From positions 293,646,270 to 293,710,269 of the forward strand of contig NC_133650.1 of the NCBI RefSeq assembly GCF_009905375.1: a stretch of DNA of 64,000 nt, in the 5' to 3' direction. Source of the DNA: Apium graveolens. Lineage: Eukaryota; Streptophyta; Magnoliopsida; Apiales; Apiaceae. The notes beneath the pieces are model-generated. The model saw only the letters and a list, made by a program, of their open reading frames with translations. It searched no databases and was not told where the DNA came from. The translations under genes were made by a program, and so were the position numbers. This document shows, piece after piece, positions 40,285 through 53,104 of this stretch (its first letter is position 1; the number at the start of each line of letters is the position of its first letter).

Positions 40285-42130
40285 ATGGTTGAACCGGGTG
40301 AAGACGATGTCCTTATGGAAGAGGCAGAGGGCAGGAAGAGCGTACGTCCTAAAGGACATGAGACTTGTAACCTGATTTCAATCGAGGAGTTGCCCGAGAA
40401 CTATTTCGAGCACATGGGGATTCAGGTTGAACCGCGCCTAAGGGCCTTACTGATGGAAGCCTCTCAGACCATCATGTTGATACAAGAAGGGATTATGGAA
40501 GAGGCAAGTGATGAAGAAGAGAACCTAGTGAGGTTCTCACCAGCCTGAGCTCGAGGATGCGGAAGGTTTGATAATCACGAAAGTGGGAGAACCTAGTGAG
40601 GTTCGAGCAGACTTAGACCCGAGAATGCCCCCAATGATTGAGAAGGCTGGGGCCGTAAAGGATACAATCCAGATCTTAGTAGACCCAAATGATCCCTCCA
40701 AGGTACTCAGAATAGGCTCTAACTTAAGTCCTGACTTGAGGGAAGATATAGCCCACTTACTGAGGAGAAATTTGGATGTCTTTGCATGGTCACACTCTGA
40801 TATGATAGGGATTGACCCGAATGTCATGTGCCATCGACTCAACTTGGACCCTAAAAAGAAGGGGGTTAGATAGAATAGACGGCCAATTAGTGGAGAGAGG
40901 GCAGAGGCCCTCAAAGAAGAAGGAGATAGACTAATGGAGGCAGGGCTTGTAAGGGAAGCCTTCTACCCCATGTGGCTAGCCAACCCCGTGCTTGTCAAGA
41001 AGCCCAATGGAAAATGGAGGGCATGTGTGGAATTCACCGACCTGAACAAAGCTTGCCCGAAGGATAGTTTTCTTCTACCCCAAATCGACCAGCTGGTTGA
41101 TTCTACAATTGGGCATGCACTACTTAGTTTTATGGATGCTTATTCGGGATATAACTAAATCCCAATATATGGGCCAGATCAGGAGCACACCTCCTTTATC
41201 ACTGATCGGGGCCTCTATTGTTATATGGATGCCTTTCGGGCTCCTTAATGCGGGGGCAACTTATCAAAGGCTGGTGAACTAGATATTCAAACATCATTTG
41301 GGGAAGACCTTGGAGGCCTATATAGATGACATGCTTGTGAAGTCAAAGGAAGCAGATGATCATGTCCGTCACCTATCGGATATGTTCCAGATCCTAAGGG
41401 AGTACATGATGAAGCTCAACCCACAGAAATGTGTGTTCAGGGTCGAGTCAGGGAAATTTCTGGGATTTGTTGTCAACCAAAGGGGCATTGAGGCCAACCC
41501 CGCCAAGATACGAGCCCTAATCCAGATGAGATCCCCCGACGGGTGAAGGACATCCAAAGCTTAACGGGGAGAGTGGCTGCCTTAAACCGCTTCGTCTCAT
41601 AGTCCTCCGACAAATGCCAGGAGTTCTTCAAAGTAATTAAAGGAGTGGGGAGGAATTTTGAGTGGACATAAAAGTATGAAGAAGCCTTTCAAAACATAAA
41701 GAAGCATCTCAACAGCCCTCCAATATTGTCCAACCCAAAGGAAGGTGAGACTCTGGTCCTATACTTGGCCGTCTCTGACTTTGCAGTAAGTGTGGTATTG
41801 GTTCGAGACGAGGATGATATCCAGATCCCGGTATATTATGCGAGTAAAAGGCTAGCCGATGCGGAGACTCGGTACACGAGCCTCGAGAAATTAGCATATG
41901 CTCTGATCCTGGCCTCTCGAAAACTCAGGCCCTATTTTCAGGCGCACAGGGTAGAAGTACGAACCTCCTACCCCCTCAGGAAAGTAATGCACAAACCGGA
42001 GTCTTCTGGTCGAATGCTGAAGTGGACGGTTAAGCTCGGTCAGTTTGAGGTGGATTATAAGCCAAGGACCGCAATCAAAGACCAAGCCTTGGCTAATTTT
42101 GTGCTAGAATTTCCTCCACATCAAGAAGTG
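40285..42130 (+). pseudogene. Reverse transcriptase and RNase H of the older Tat gypsy
   Basis: Pieces in order: LRRNLDVFAWSHSDMIGIDP, then MWLANPVLVKKPNGKWRACVEFTDLNKACPKD, then MDAYSGYN, then NAGATYQRLVN, then YIDDMLVKS (catalytic, about 41319-41345). The first RNase H follows: YLAVSDFAVSVVLVRDED to ASRKLRPYFQAH. At least six stops or shifts, including 40871, 41156, 41281 and 41543. Confidence 0.88.
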
Positions 42131-42690
42131 GAGCTGGGAGCCCTTGTTGTCATACCTAGCACAGAAGAGGTCGGGCTGGAAAGCCAAAATAGTGCCCCAT
42201 GGTGGAGCCTATTTATGGATGAAGCTTCTAATGGGAATGGTGCATGAGCTGGAATTAAGTTAATCATTCCGGAGGCGCACAAGATCAGACGCGCGACCCA
42301 TCTGGCCTTTCATGCAACCAATAATGATGCTGAATATGAGGCCCTGATCAATGGTCTCAAGCTAGCTTTAGAAATGAAGGTGGAGAATTTGAATGTGTTT
42401 AGTGACTCCATGATTTTGGTATATCAGATAAACGAGGGGGGGTATCAAGCTAAGGGGCAGAGAATGGAGCTTTACCTGAAGTGTGCGCAGAGGATAATCG
42501 CGAGGTTCAACGAGGTGAGGCTGGAACTAATCCCGCGCGGGCAGAATGAAGGCGCAGATGAGCTAGCTAAAGTCGGCTCACGCCGTGAGGCCACTCTGCT
42601 AGGGGTCATCCCCTTTGACATACAGAGGCAGCCTAGTGTGCCCGAGCACGAGGTGGCAACCTCAGTGATAACCTCAACCCCACATGGATG
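42131..42690 (+). pseudogene. Archaeal-type RNase H of the older Tat gypsy
   Basis: LFMDEASNGNGA (first Asp), TNNDAEYEALINGLKLA (Glu), VFSDSMILVYQINEG (Asp) and NEGADELAKVGS (Asp). One stop TGA at about 42245. The catalytic residues are otherwise kept. Confidence 0.85.
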
Positions 42691-43920
42691 ACACCTATCT
42701 TAGCCTACATAAAAGAAGGTTCACTCCCAGACGAAAAGAATGAGGCAAGGAGGATAAGATATAAAGCAGCCCGCTATGTGATGTACGATGGGGTCCTATA
42801 CAGAAGAGGGTTTACTGTGCCCCTCCTCAAGTTCATAGATGGGGATGAATGCAATTATATCCTAAGGGAAGTACACGAGGACATTTGTGGAAATCACTCG
42901 GGGGGTAGCTCTCTAGCTCAGAAAATCCTCCGTCAAGGTTACTATTGGCCAACAATGAAAAAAGATGCATTTAAATTCTCCCGAGCCTGTGATAAGTGTC
43001 AGCGATATGCCAATTATTATAACAGCCCTGTAGCTCCCTCACATCCCTCATGAGCCCTTGGACCTTCACTATGTGGGGAATTGATCTGATTGGAGAACTC
43101 CCGAAGGCCAAGGGAGGTGTCAAGTATGCGGTTGTCGCGGTAGATTACTTCACTAAGTGGGCCGAGGCCAAGCCTCTAGCCACTATCACGACAAAAAAGC
43201 TCAAGGAATTTATGCATAGGACTATTTTGTGCCGCTATGGCATCCCTTATAAGTTGATATTTGACAACGAGAAACAATTTGATAGCAAGGAAATATGGGA
43301 ATTTTGTGAGCAGCTGGGGATTCAGAAGAGTTTTAGTGCAGTTTGTCACCCCCAAAGTAACGGGAAGACGGAGGCTGTTAATAAAATCATTAAGCACACC
43401 TTGAAGGCGAATCTTGAAGAGAAGAAAGGGACATGGCCGGAGGAGCTCACCCAGGTATTGTGGTCTTACAACACGACTCCCCGAACTAAAACTGGAGAGA
43501 CCCCTTTCTCTTTGGTGTACGGGTGTGAAGCTATGGTGCCCGTTCAGGTAGGGGGAATGTTCTTTTCGGAGGGACAACTATGACTCAGAGGCAAGTGAGG
43601 TCAACCATCGGCTCTATTTGGACATGATCGAAGAAACTCGGGAAGATGCTCAGATCAAGATAGCAACATATCAGCAGAGGACATCAAGGCACTACAACAG
43701 TAAGGTTCGAGCCCGGACTTTTAAGGTGGGAGATTTGGTTCTACGCCGGGTCATGCCAAACACCAAGGTGGTGAGTCACGGAGTCTTTGGGGCAAATTGG
43801 GAAGGCCCCTACAAGATAAAATCAGTGCTCTAGGAGGGAACCTACCACCTCAAGGATATGCAAGACAAGTTAATCTCGAGAGCCTGGAACGCGGAATACC
43901 TCCGCAAGTATTATCAGTAA
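42688..43920 (+). pseudogene. Integrase of the older Tat gypsy
   Basis: Zinc-binding part (EVHEDICGNHSGG, CDKCQRYANY), then the core: MWGIDLIGELPKA (Asp), IFDNEKQFDS (Asp; the usual Gly is Glu) and SNGKTEAVNKI (Glu). C-terminal FKVGDLVLRRVMPNTK and GANWEGPYKIKSVL. Frame changes near 43050 and 43583, and a stop at 43831. The natural end is near AEYLRKYYQ at 43918. Confidence 0.88.
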
Positions 43921-44811
43921 TATTATTTCTTCTCAGACTTAGCATTATCTTAAAATATTCCTAAGTCTCGGGGGGTAGTGCCATATAGGTGCCTCCGTGA
44001 AACCACAAGCATGTACTCCTTTCACTTTCCATTATCTAAGAATAAACGATTGACATCTATTTGTGCCCTTGATATTTTAACTCCTGTTAATAGATTAAAA
44101 TACCCAGCAGGGGAGCTTATTCTTGGGAGCCCATGCGAGGACAAAACAGTTATTTTATTAACATGTTAAAATCATAGGTCAATCTGGGCCCCGACCCGCT
44201 TCATAATAAGTCTATGAAATGAGCTGGGCCCCGGCCCTCTTGGGAAAATAATAAGCACAAAGCAGATTAAAGATAGAGATAGGAAGAGGCAACCACAATC
44301 TAACTTATTAGTTAAGGATAGTCGCAATGCGAGCCCATATTAAGGCGGGCCGGGCAGACCAGCCCGCTATCATGTGTACATGGCCAGGGTCGCATTATGC
44401 TAGAAGAAGATACATGAACAAGATGCGAGCCCTTAGGCCCGGCCCGCTAATGCGACTATACCTACAACACTTGTGAGTTAGTAATGGTGCGAGCCTGCTC
44501 TACTTTTATTCATTCTGTTTGATTGAACAAAGATGCGAGCTGATTAGTTCGGCTCGCTGTGAAGGTATAACACCCGCCATATACGGCCAGGGTTATGATA
44601 ACGTTTGGTCAGTAGAGGCATGCTAAGTTTACACAAAATTAAGGAAACTAGCTAGCACAATAAAGATAAATGCGGGCACAAAAGACTTGGAATTTTATCA
44701 AACAAGAGATAAATAAGTTATGCCCCAAGGCATAATATTTCAGATACAAACGCGAGGCGAGAAGGGTGCCCGCTTACCTAGTCAAAAGTCTAGTTCTAAA
44801 ATAAAATTAAT
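43921..44811 (+). other. Noncoding spacer with GCGAGCC motifs
   Basis: No coding region. Repeated GCGAGCCC/GGCCCGCT-type motifs (44327, 44425, 44489, 44533) recall the tandem units of the LTR U3. Confidence 0.5.
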
Positions 44812-47538
44812 CTAAGGCTTATCGGCCTCCGTCTCCTTGCGAGCCGCATCAGCCGCGACCCGGCCCTGCTCAGCTGCGAGCCGGGCCTCCTCAGCAATCT
44901 GAGCATCTCATTCCATCTCCAGCTTTAGCTTCTCAGCATGCCTAGCTGTGCCCGCGCCCAGAGCTACCCAATCAAAATCTGGAACCTTACTGATGAAGAT
45001 TTTCATGAAGTTCCTGGCCCCCAGATTCCTGGCATCAGCAAGGGCGGCCTCGCGGCCGTGGTCAAGGCAGAAACTGACCCCTCTAGCTCGAGCACCCTCT
45101 CCTCGAGGCCATCCTTCTCCTTTTTCCAAGCTTCTGCGGCCAGGTCATGAGCCTCCTTCTGCTCCTTTAAAGCTTTCTCGTGAGCAGCATTCAAGTCGAG
45201 CATCTTTTGATTATAGTTATTCACTAGCGTAACTTTCTCCTGCCCGTGTTCGGCGACCTTGCTCTGAAGAGACTTGACCTTAGAGTCGAGCTTTATATTG
45301 ATATGGCTGAGGGCTCGCATTTCTCGAGCCTTAGACAGCTGACGGTAATACACCTCAGCTGCTCCCCGGGTCAGTGCGTCCTGGTTGGCCTCGAGAGAAG
45401 AAGAGGACCAATTCTTCACATCCTGGTCGATGATGTTAGCTTGAGCGAGTCGGCCAAATGTGGTCGCAACCGTGTTAATCGAAGTAGAAGTGGGGAGAGG
45501 GGCATCAGATGGAGCAGCCTTTTTTAGGTCAGACTCGCCAGTTTTTCCCTCCTTATGGCCTCTATGCCTTTTCAGTCGAGGAGAAGGCCCTGAACCCTTG
45601 AGATGCTCGGAAAGCGTAGTCATGCGGGCTGGAGGGTTATCCTGAGAGCGAACCGCTGTGGTCGCAGCCGCAGGCTGAACTAGGCCCGAGGCCGCAGCTT
45701 GCTCTGCCTCTTCCATAAATTAGATAGGGGAGATGGCCATTTCTGAAAAGAAAACAATAAAGTGATGTATTAGTCACAACAAAATATAATGGAAAAAAGA
45801 GATGCGAGCATATAATAAATACAGAGAGTTAAAGTACAATGTGGAGTGAGATGCGTGCAGGAAATTTAAAATATACGAGCACAACACGAGCTCACACATG
45901 CGGGCCCGATATTCTTACCCTTTCTGGCCCTCTTCTTAGATTTCTTCTTTTGAGGAGTCATCCTCACTCCATCCTTCAAAAACCCACACACGACCATGTT
46001 CGAGGTTGTTATGAGTTTTCGGATATCCCTGTCCGCCTTAGGAAGTCCTAAAAGGCTATCCGCGTTTATTTTTTCTTGTCCCACAAGAAAAGTGCGAGGC
46101 GGGGTGGCTTGAGATAAAAAAATAGTTGTGTTAAGAGAAAGAACTATGGTAAAGAAAATGAGAGCGGCCAGGGAGGACTTACATGGATTATAATAGAAGT
46201 GGGTCTCGACTCGAGGCACCTCATGGATGTAGAAATAGGGGCTCTTCCACTTCCCTGAGTTGTTCGGCCCGTTATGGATGAGGTTCTTTTTATTGAAGCA
46301 CCGCCAAACAGAAAGGTAGAAATACCCAAAGTCGTTGGGAGAATGCTTTAAATAAAGGAAATAGCCCGGCTGCCTCACGGTTATAGGAGGAAACCCGCAT
46401 TTATGATACATGATATACAATGCGAGGGCAGCCGGGTACCCATTTGGATTGATCCGAGCTGGTAGTACTCGTAAATATCCTTGATGAAGGGATGAAGGGG
46501 AGAGGAGATTCCTAGCCTTAGTAGGAAGGTGGACAAGACCATGCGAGGCACCCTTCCTCCATTCTCCGGATGGTTGAACCTATAACATCTCATGTGAGGC
46601 AAGGGTAAAACAACATGACCCTCGAACTGGAACTGTTCGATGTGCTTGGCCAGGTGTTTCTGAGTAAGCGAGGTGGGCAGATCGCAACAAGCGAGCACCT
46701 TTATCTCCTCGGCTGCAGTTGAGCTCTCCTCCCCATCAGGGATGATCTGCTTCTTAAAAATAATTTCACCCTCAAGCTCGGGCTGGACAAGAGGTACATA
46801 AGGCTCAGGAGAGGCCGCAGGGACATAGTTGTAATTACAGATCTTATACTGACTAGTAACATCTGCCACCTCCTCGCTTTGAGGGGAGTCGTAAGACCAA
46901 TGCGAGCCGTCTTCCTCACCCTCGAGCCCCAAGATGGGATATTCTGCAGCTACAGGCTCCTTCCCTTTCTTGGTGTCATAATAGGCACTCCCCAGGTCAC
47001 TGTCAGTGGACTCCGAGTCGGCCTGAATGGGGTCGAGGTCATTGGCTGTAGCTTGCCTAATGCGAGCCGCCCTCTCTTCAACCATCTCTCTTAAAATCTC
47101 CTCAGCTCGTTCTTTGTCTAAAGGAGCGGGCTCGCGGTTTAGGAACTCTTCCACCCCGAGAGAAGCTGGTATATTAGAGAGGTCTACGGGCCTATTTCTC
47201 CAATCATAGATATTCCTTTCCCTGGTGTAGTCTTCAGGATTAGAGTCAAGGTGGATACCCAACGAGCCGGAGCCAGCTGCTAGCATCGAGTTCTCAACTC
47301 TAGCAATATTCAAGGCCCCTTGAGGGGTGATGGCAGAGCCAGGGGAAATAGGTTGGCTGAGATGGCCAGAGAGGGAGGTCAGCTCACGTTGGAAGTCCTT
47401 TGAGCCTCGTTGCTCGGGCGGATATTGATTTAATAGAATCGGAGTGGCTGAAGAGCGAACCGGGCTGGCAGAGGAACGAGCCGGGCTCGAGGAAGAGCGG
47501 GACGATCCGTAAGAACGGGCTGAAGAAGCACTCGATAT
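44812..47538 (-). pseudogene. Antisense spliced gene in the older Tat gypsy
   Basis: Opposite to the element. Likely exons are 47538-46183, 46107-45919 and 45742-44812, with GT...AG introns (GTAAGT at 46182, ACAG/TCAG acceptors). A noncoding leader exon probably precedes 47538, because CTTTTACAG lies just upstream. First exon: Ser/Arg-rich start, acidic middle, then the 'putative gypsy type transposon' domain (RVPRMVLSTFLLRLGISSPLHPFIKDIYEYY, then IMYHKCGFPP, then GYFLYLKHSP). The last exon encodes an Ala/Glu/Lys coiled coil ending DADKP-like. Damage: a one-base shift near 46445 and a TAA near 45720. The start codon is not resolved. Architecture matches the antisense gene at 15611-17519. Confidence 0.65.
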
Positions 47539-47946
47539 CTGTAAAAGATGGTGGAAATTAGTGTGTGTCCCTAAAAAGAAAGTAAAAAGAAGTATGGGGT
47601 CGCACCTAAGTGTCCTCACATCTCACACGGGATCGCACCTAAGTATCCAAGCGAGCAGACGGGCTCGTATCGCATGTCATGATTTGTGTGACTCGCATCG
47701 AACAGGTGGTGTGTGCTCGCATGGTGCATATGAACAAACATGAATGAATATGGATGATTAAGGATCAAAGGGGTACCTATAGGTGAAGTGTAGGATGATC
47801 CTGATGAATCTGTTCCCGGAGAATATCGCCTTCGGTAGATGGTTCTTGTGGTGATGATGGTTTTCGCCGTGGTAGATCCTTGAGCAAAATGAGCAGCAAT
47901 TCGAAAAGTGTTCTTGGAAATATGAGAAATGAAGTGAGGTTCTCAC

Positions 47947-47955
47947 ATATTTATA
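47947..47955 (-). promoter_or_regulatory. TATA box of the second antisense gene
   Basis: Minus-strand TATAAATAT, followed by a leader and a good donor site GTACCC near 47777. Position relative to the antisense gene mirrors the other Tat element. Confidence 0.5.
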
Positions 47956-48174
47956 GGGGATAGGAGAGAGAAAGGCACAAGGCCATGTGTCATCATCTCA
48001 GAGTATGGCACACATCACTATGCCAGCTGTCATTCAGCTGTCACTCTTGGCTGATAAAGGAACATGCGAGGCTGGATGGTGCAGCCTCGTGGGCTCCCAC
48101 CTACGGGGAAATAAAAATATAATGTTGAAAAAATTCCTAGCCTCAAGATGCGACCAGGAATTTTGGGGGGTAGT

Positions 48175-49003
48175 TGTTATGCCCGCTTTCGGTCATGGGC
48201 CCTAAACAGGTCCCCATGGGTGCATTGAATAGTTGGACTCTCATGTGTGGGCTAGACTCATGCATTAATGTGACTTGGGCCAGCACATGCGGGCTGGGCT
48301 CATGATACGCGAGCTGGGCTCAGATGTTTAAACGTGGGGTGGGCTCATGTGCCTTCACGCGAGATGGGCTCAGGTGGCAACACGCGAGCTGGGCTCGGTT
48401 GCCTATACGCGGGCTGGGCTCAGGTGCCCACACATGGGATGGACCCATGAGCCCACGTCTTATGAAAATAGAGGTAACATTGTATTTATTAACTGAAAAG
48501 GATGGCGGTGCGGGCCTAGGTGACCAAGACGACCCGCATCAAAGGACTTTGTGTGCAACATGGAAAGTGACTCATAGATGAATGAGTTGCTCGTAGATTT
48601 TGGGGCTGACACAGGTTATTCCTACAATTACGGAAAGAAATGCGGAGATGCCGCGAGATTGTAGGAAGCGTGTGGAGCCGGTCGAGATTTACGTGACTAA
48701 TTGGCTGAAGGCCTGACTTTATCATGGGCTTGGGCTGCACGGGTTGGAGAACCCTAACCCTAGCCTATGTGACTAGTTCCCCTACGTGAGGCTTGATCCC
48801 TATAAATAGGGTACATAGGCACTTGTATGAGACATGAGTCGACACTTGATAGAGAATAACAAACCCTATTCTTTCTTAAGGAGTCAACATACAAGCTCAG
48901 CCACCATCATACATAAGCTTCCTCCGCCTTCAAACACCGTCCTTGATCCTTGTTCCGCCTATCAACCTCCATAACACTATTATATGAATTTCTCCTTATA
49001 ACA
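48175..49003 (+). repeat. 3' LTR of the older Tat gypsy
   Basis: 829 bp with the intact TATA TATAAATAGG at 48801-48810. The polypurine tract AATTTTGGGGGGTAGT precedes it. Confidence 0.94.
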
Positions 49004-49008
49004 ATAAC

Positions 49009-49496
49009 ATTAAAGTGTGTGCCGAGTTTTCGTCTCCATATACAAAAAATTAGGTGCGATTTGTTCTTGTATGTTTAAAAGTTTTATATTTCAAGCCGCA
49101 GTTAACTCTTAAAAATCTTAAACTAGAAGTTAGTAAGCTTAAATTAATTAATATTACAACTTTTTGGTTCAAAGATTTACATACATAATACGCGACATTT
49201 ATTAATAGTCAAATTTACTAGTATTTCAAAAATGTTTGACCTATTAGAGCATTTCAAATATGCACTGCACCCTAGATTACCTATAGCAACCCTATAAAGT
49301 GGTGTTATATGGTACAGATCCATTACAATAGGGCCTATGGCAAAGTATTTTAAAAAAATAGGCGTAACGTTTGATCTCGTTGCCATAAGTGCTTATGATA
49401 ACGAATTTGGGACCATATTGCAACAGAGAAAGAAGTTTCAAATTTGGTTTAAAGCAACATTTTTACATTTATAACAATGAATATAAAAGCATTGCA
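49009..49496. other. AT-rich spacer
   Basis: No gene. GAGCATTTCAAATATGC near 49237 may be the end of another decayed MITE. Confidence 0.3.
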
Positions 49497-49728
49497 ATAC
49501 ATGGCTGCCTGTGGCAAAATAGTATGAGAAAATGAAAATGTAAAATTCGTCAATCCCGTAAGATGAATTACTCCAGTGAAGTTGAATATAATGATTGACC
49601 ATATTTTAAAAATATTATATTATTATATTTTTATATAGTTATAAATATAATAATTTATTTTTATATAACAATAAACTATGTGGAATTTCACTAGATGCAT
49701 GTAGAGTTTTGATAAATATAACCAATGT

Positions 49729-52700
49729 TGTAATATTCCGAATTTTCAGAATTTATTTTTATTATTATTTGGATATTTTATTTGGTTTTTCAATTTGAAA
49801 GGAATAAAATTCTGGATATTTTATTCGTTTGTTGAGTTTGTGTCATTAAATGGCTCAATATGCTAGTTGTTAGTTTGTATCGACCCCTATCATTTTTGTG
49901 AAAGTAATTAGTTACGTTTATTATTTATAATATTTTTATTTAAAAGCATGTCGTTTTATCGATATCGGTGAATTGAGTTTATTTAAAATTTAGTGATAGA
50001 GTAGATATTTTATTCGTGTCAGTATTTTATTCGGGTTTACCCAACTGGCAGGTGAGTTGTAAAAATATTCAAAAATAGATTTTTATAATTATTTCATTAC
50101 ATGTTAAATAAAATATTATGTGTTTATTTTAATTTAAAATATTTCTGACCATGAAATATTGTGTGATAAATATTACATGTGGTCGTGTAAGGACTAAGAT
50201 ATGTTTGGATAATTGTTGCGTGTTTAAAGTGCACTTATATTAAATTATACGCTATTTGGACGCGTATTTATTTGCGTTTTGTTATGTGTTACCTATTTTA
50301 TCTCGTTTTCTGTTTGCATATCTTATATTTATTTTCGGGATTTACCGTCAATTTAGAAAATATTTCAATTTTTTAAAATTATCGGGCTGAAACCCGACCG
50401 GGACGTCAAAGGCCACATATTTTGTATTTTTATTTTTACAAAATCAAAATCTTTCGAATATTCTAGGTGCTCATATTTTTGGAAGAATCATAATTTTTGA
50501 AATATTTTGACATTATTTTTATATTTATTTAAAATTAATATTTTAAAAAATTATTTCCTGTTAATTATTATTTTGGGTCAGTTAAGCCAAATTCCAGGTC
50601 AATGAATATTATAGGGGAGAATTTTTAGATTTAAAACAAAAGACTGAAGAAAATTTCTGAATGCTACCTACCCACGTTACCCCCCACACTTTTCTACCAT
50701 CACCTTTGGTCTCTCCCCTCCGCTCCCTCAACTCTTTCTTATATATGGGTGTGTATATTATTTCAAAAATTCATATCTAACAAATCGTTTGTCCAAATTT
50801 TTATATTTATATATATAATGTTAGGTCACACACACTGTAGAAGGGGGTTGAATACAGTGTCTAGTACAATCAAATCGAATTAAGAACACACGTATGAAAC
50901 ACAGAATAATTTTATTAATAAAACAGAATTTCAATGGAACCGTTCTCTCTTAATGATGAACAAATATCACGAGAGCTGCTAGGGTTACAATGAATAATAT
51001 TCTCGATTAAGATAACACTTATAGTGTAAACCCTATCCTGTGTTTATATAGACACACAGTTACAAGATCAACTTCTAATTGATATCGAACATAAGTCTTC
51101 ATCCTAAAATATATCAACTAGTTATCTTTTCTTCCAAGTATTCTATTCTTCATAGAATTCTTCTCCGTGCATATCTCTTCTTGTGTTTGCCTTAATCTTC
51201 TTTCCTTCAATCAGTCGTCTTCTTCATCTGAAAGTCTTCTTAAGTCCTGATATTATCTCCTGATAAATATCTTCTGATATCTTAAGTTCTGATAACTTAA
51301 GTTCTGATATCTTAAGTTCTGACTTCAGTATAAGTACTGATTTCCAGTTAAGTCATGATTTGTCCTGTTAGTTAAGATCTGAAAACTAAACACAAATCAT
51401 TATTAGACATTACATCACAAATATATCTAATATATAAATAATCAATTTTTCGATATTTACGCATAGATATAAGTATTGCAATCTTTAGGGTAGAAAAATT
51501 TATAAGTCGAGCATCCGTTTTAATTTATTTTCGGGATATAGAAGAAGAGTTTGATGATTTTGAGCATCTTATGCGGCGATTCGACACGTGCTTATGCATG
51601 ATATTAATTACGGATTTTTCTGGAAATATTTTTCGAATATCAGAAAACCTCTTGGGGTGGCCAGAATTTATTTTGAGATATGGGTTGTTCAAGACGATCA
51701 GGACCAGACGTTAAAGTCAAGAGTAAATATTTGAATGGTAATGCATACTGTGTTTGCAACAACCGCAGAAGCGACATATAAAGAGTATTAGTGGAATACA
51801 AGATGGTAATGTCATGAGATGTAAGACATATATAATTGTGATATTGCGAGTGTGCATAACTACTAAGGACCAAAGGCAAATATTCCCCCACTATTCCATT
51901 TCTACTATAATTAAATATTTTACTTATAAAAATGCTTTACTTTTAATTTGCAAGTATTTTCCACCTTTACCGATGTCGTGAAAATTAAAATATACGGTTG
52001 TTTTCGATACAACTTATAATTGTGATACTTGTTGAGAAATATTTCTAGTAATTATTCTAGCTAGAATCCATAATGTTGTTAAATAGTGATCCCTTAGTTG
52101 TTTATTGAGCAGTGAGATACACTGTTCAATATATAAGTTGATTTTGTGACTATTCCTGATAAATAGGAATATTAGTTTATTGTTGTATAAGAATTTCATT
52201 TTACTGAACTCATTGGATGGTTGCGTAAGAGGCCGTGGCGCCGATCCAACGTGTGTATATATTACGATATACAGTGTATGTGTATATATTAACACACACT
52301 GTAATATACAATAGGCCAATACATGCCTAATCAGGCCCTATGTTGCATCGGGACTGATCATTAAGTGCAATGCATCTGTCTTAAGAGATTCCAATCATTT
52401 ATTGATAATCATAAAAGACTAAATGAAAATTTAATTCTTAAGTCCTAAATATAATTTTGTTACAAATCTGATGATTCATTTTATTTATATCTTACGATAT
52501 TTAAATTATTGTTAAAGCCTCTATTGCTTAATTACCAAAATATTTTAATAAAAGGTATTTCAAATTATCAAAATAACTTTATTTGAGAACCCCAAACTTT
52601 TTTTGAGGCTTTATAATTATGGTTTTAATATACTTGTTGCCCATCCTTTCGCTCATACTTACCTCTTTTAAATTTAAATTTTCAGTGAAAGGTAGACTTA

Positions 52701-53104
52701 CGAGATTTAACCGCGTTGTTTGAGAGAAAAGAAAGGGAGACAATTACAAATATGACTGATTCAGGGTATGCAGAAAGTAAGTAAGTATTATTGTATAATG
52801 TTATTTTATATATATTATAGTTGTGTTATTTGGTAATTGGGTCTAGTCAACTTCTTTTTGAATTTATACTAGTGGGTTAACTTTTGAGTTTGGAAATTGT
52901 TGAAAAAAGGTTTTAAAAGAAAATATTTATGAAATTTGAAAATCTTGTTTCTAAAGCTATAACCCGAAAAGATCTTGGTTTCATTTGGGGTTGCAGATGC
53001 TATATTTCATTTGCTAGTAATTGTTTATTATTAAACAGGTTATTTTATTTTGAGATTTCATCGTGACGACCAAATCTTCTGATCTCGAATTTGGGGGCGT
53101 TACA
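49729..53104 (+). repeat. Large gypsy-type solo LTR
   Basis: Ends TGTAATATTCCGAATTTT...GGGGGCGTTACA, matching inverted TGTAA/TTACA. Flanked by AATGT/AATAT (one mismatch), which the intact MITE copy supports as a target duplication. About 2757 bp without the inner insert. Contains no coding domain, hence a solo LTR left by recombination. Near 52232-52315 it contains an imperfect hairpin built on TACAGTGTATGTG/ACACACACTGTA. The strand is a guess from the TGTAAT...TTACA reading. Confidence 0.65.
50819..51432 (-). repeat. SIRE-like solo LTR inside the gypsy solo LTR
   Basis: TGTTAGGTCAC...ATATCTAATA, 614 bp, with a perfect target duplication TATAA (50814-50818 and 51433-51437). The terminal CA reads TA. 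The start GTAGAAGGGGGTTGAAT resembles the LTR at 8428, so the same minus orientation is likely. It carries an array of CTTAAGTTCTGATA-like repeats (51240-51360). Confidence 0.85.

Larger units (their letters stand above)
36969..49003 (+). mobile_element. Older Tat-type Ty3/gypsy retrotransposon
   Basis: 12035-bp element with 829-bp LTRs at 36969-37797 and 48175-49003 and a perfect target duplication ATAAC (36964-36968 and 49004-49008). Domain order is gag, protease, RT, RNase H, archaeal-type RNase H, integrase, then an antisense gene. Many stops and shifts run throughout. LTRs differ at roughly 6-7% of sites by eye, with two offsetting 6-bp indels. It belongs to a different family from the gypsy at 3262-19724 but shares the same plan. 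Confidence 0.95.
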
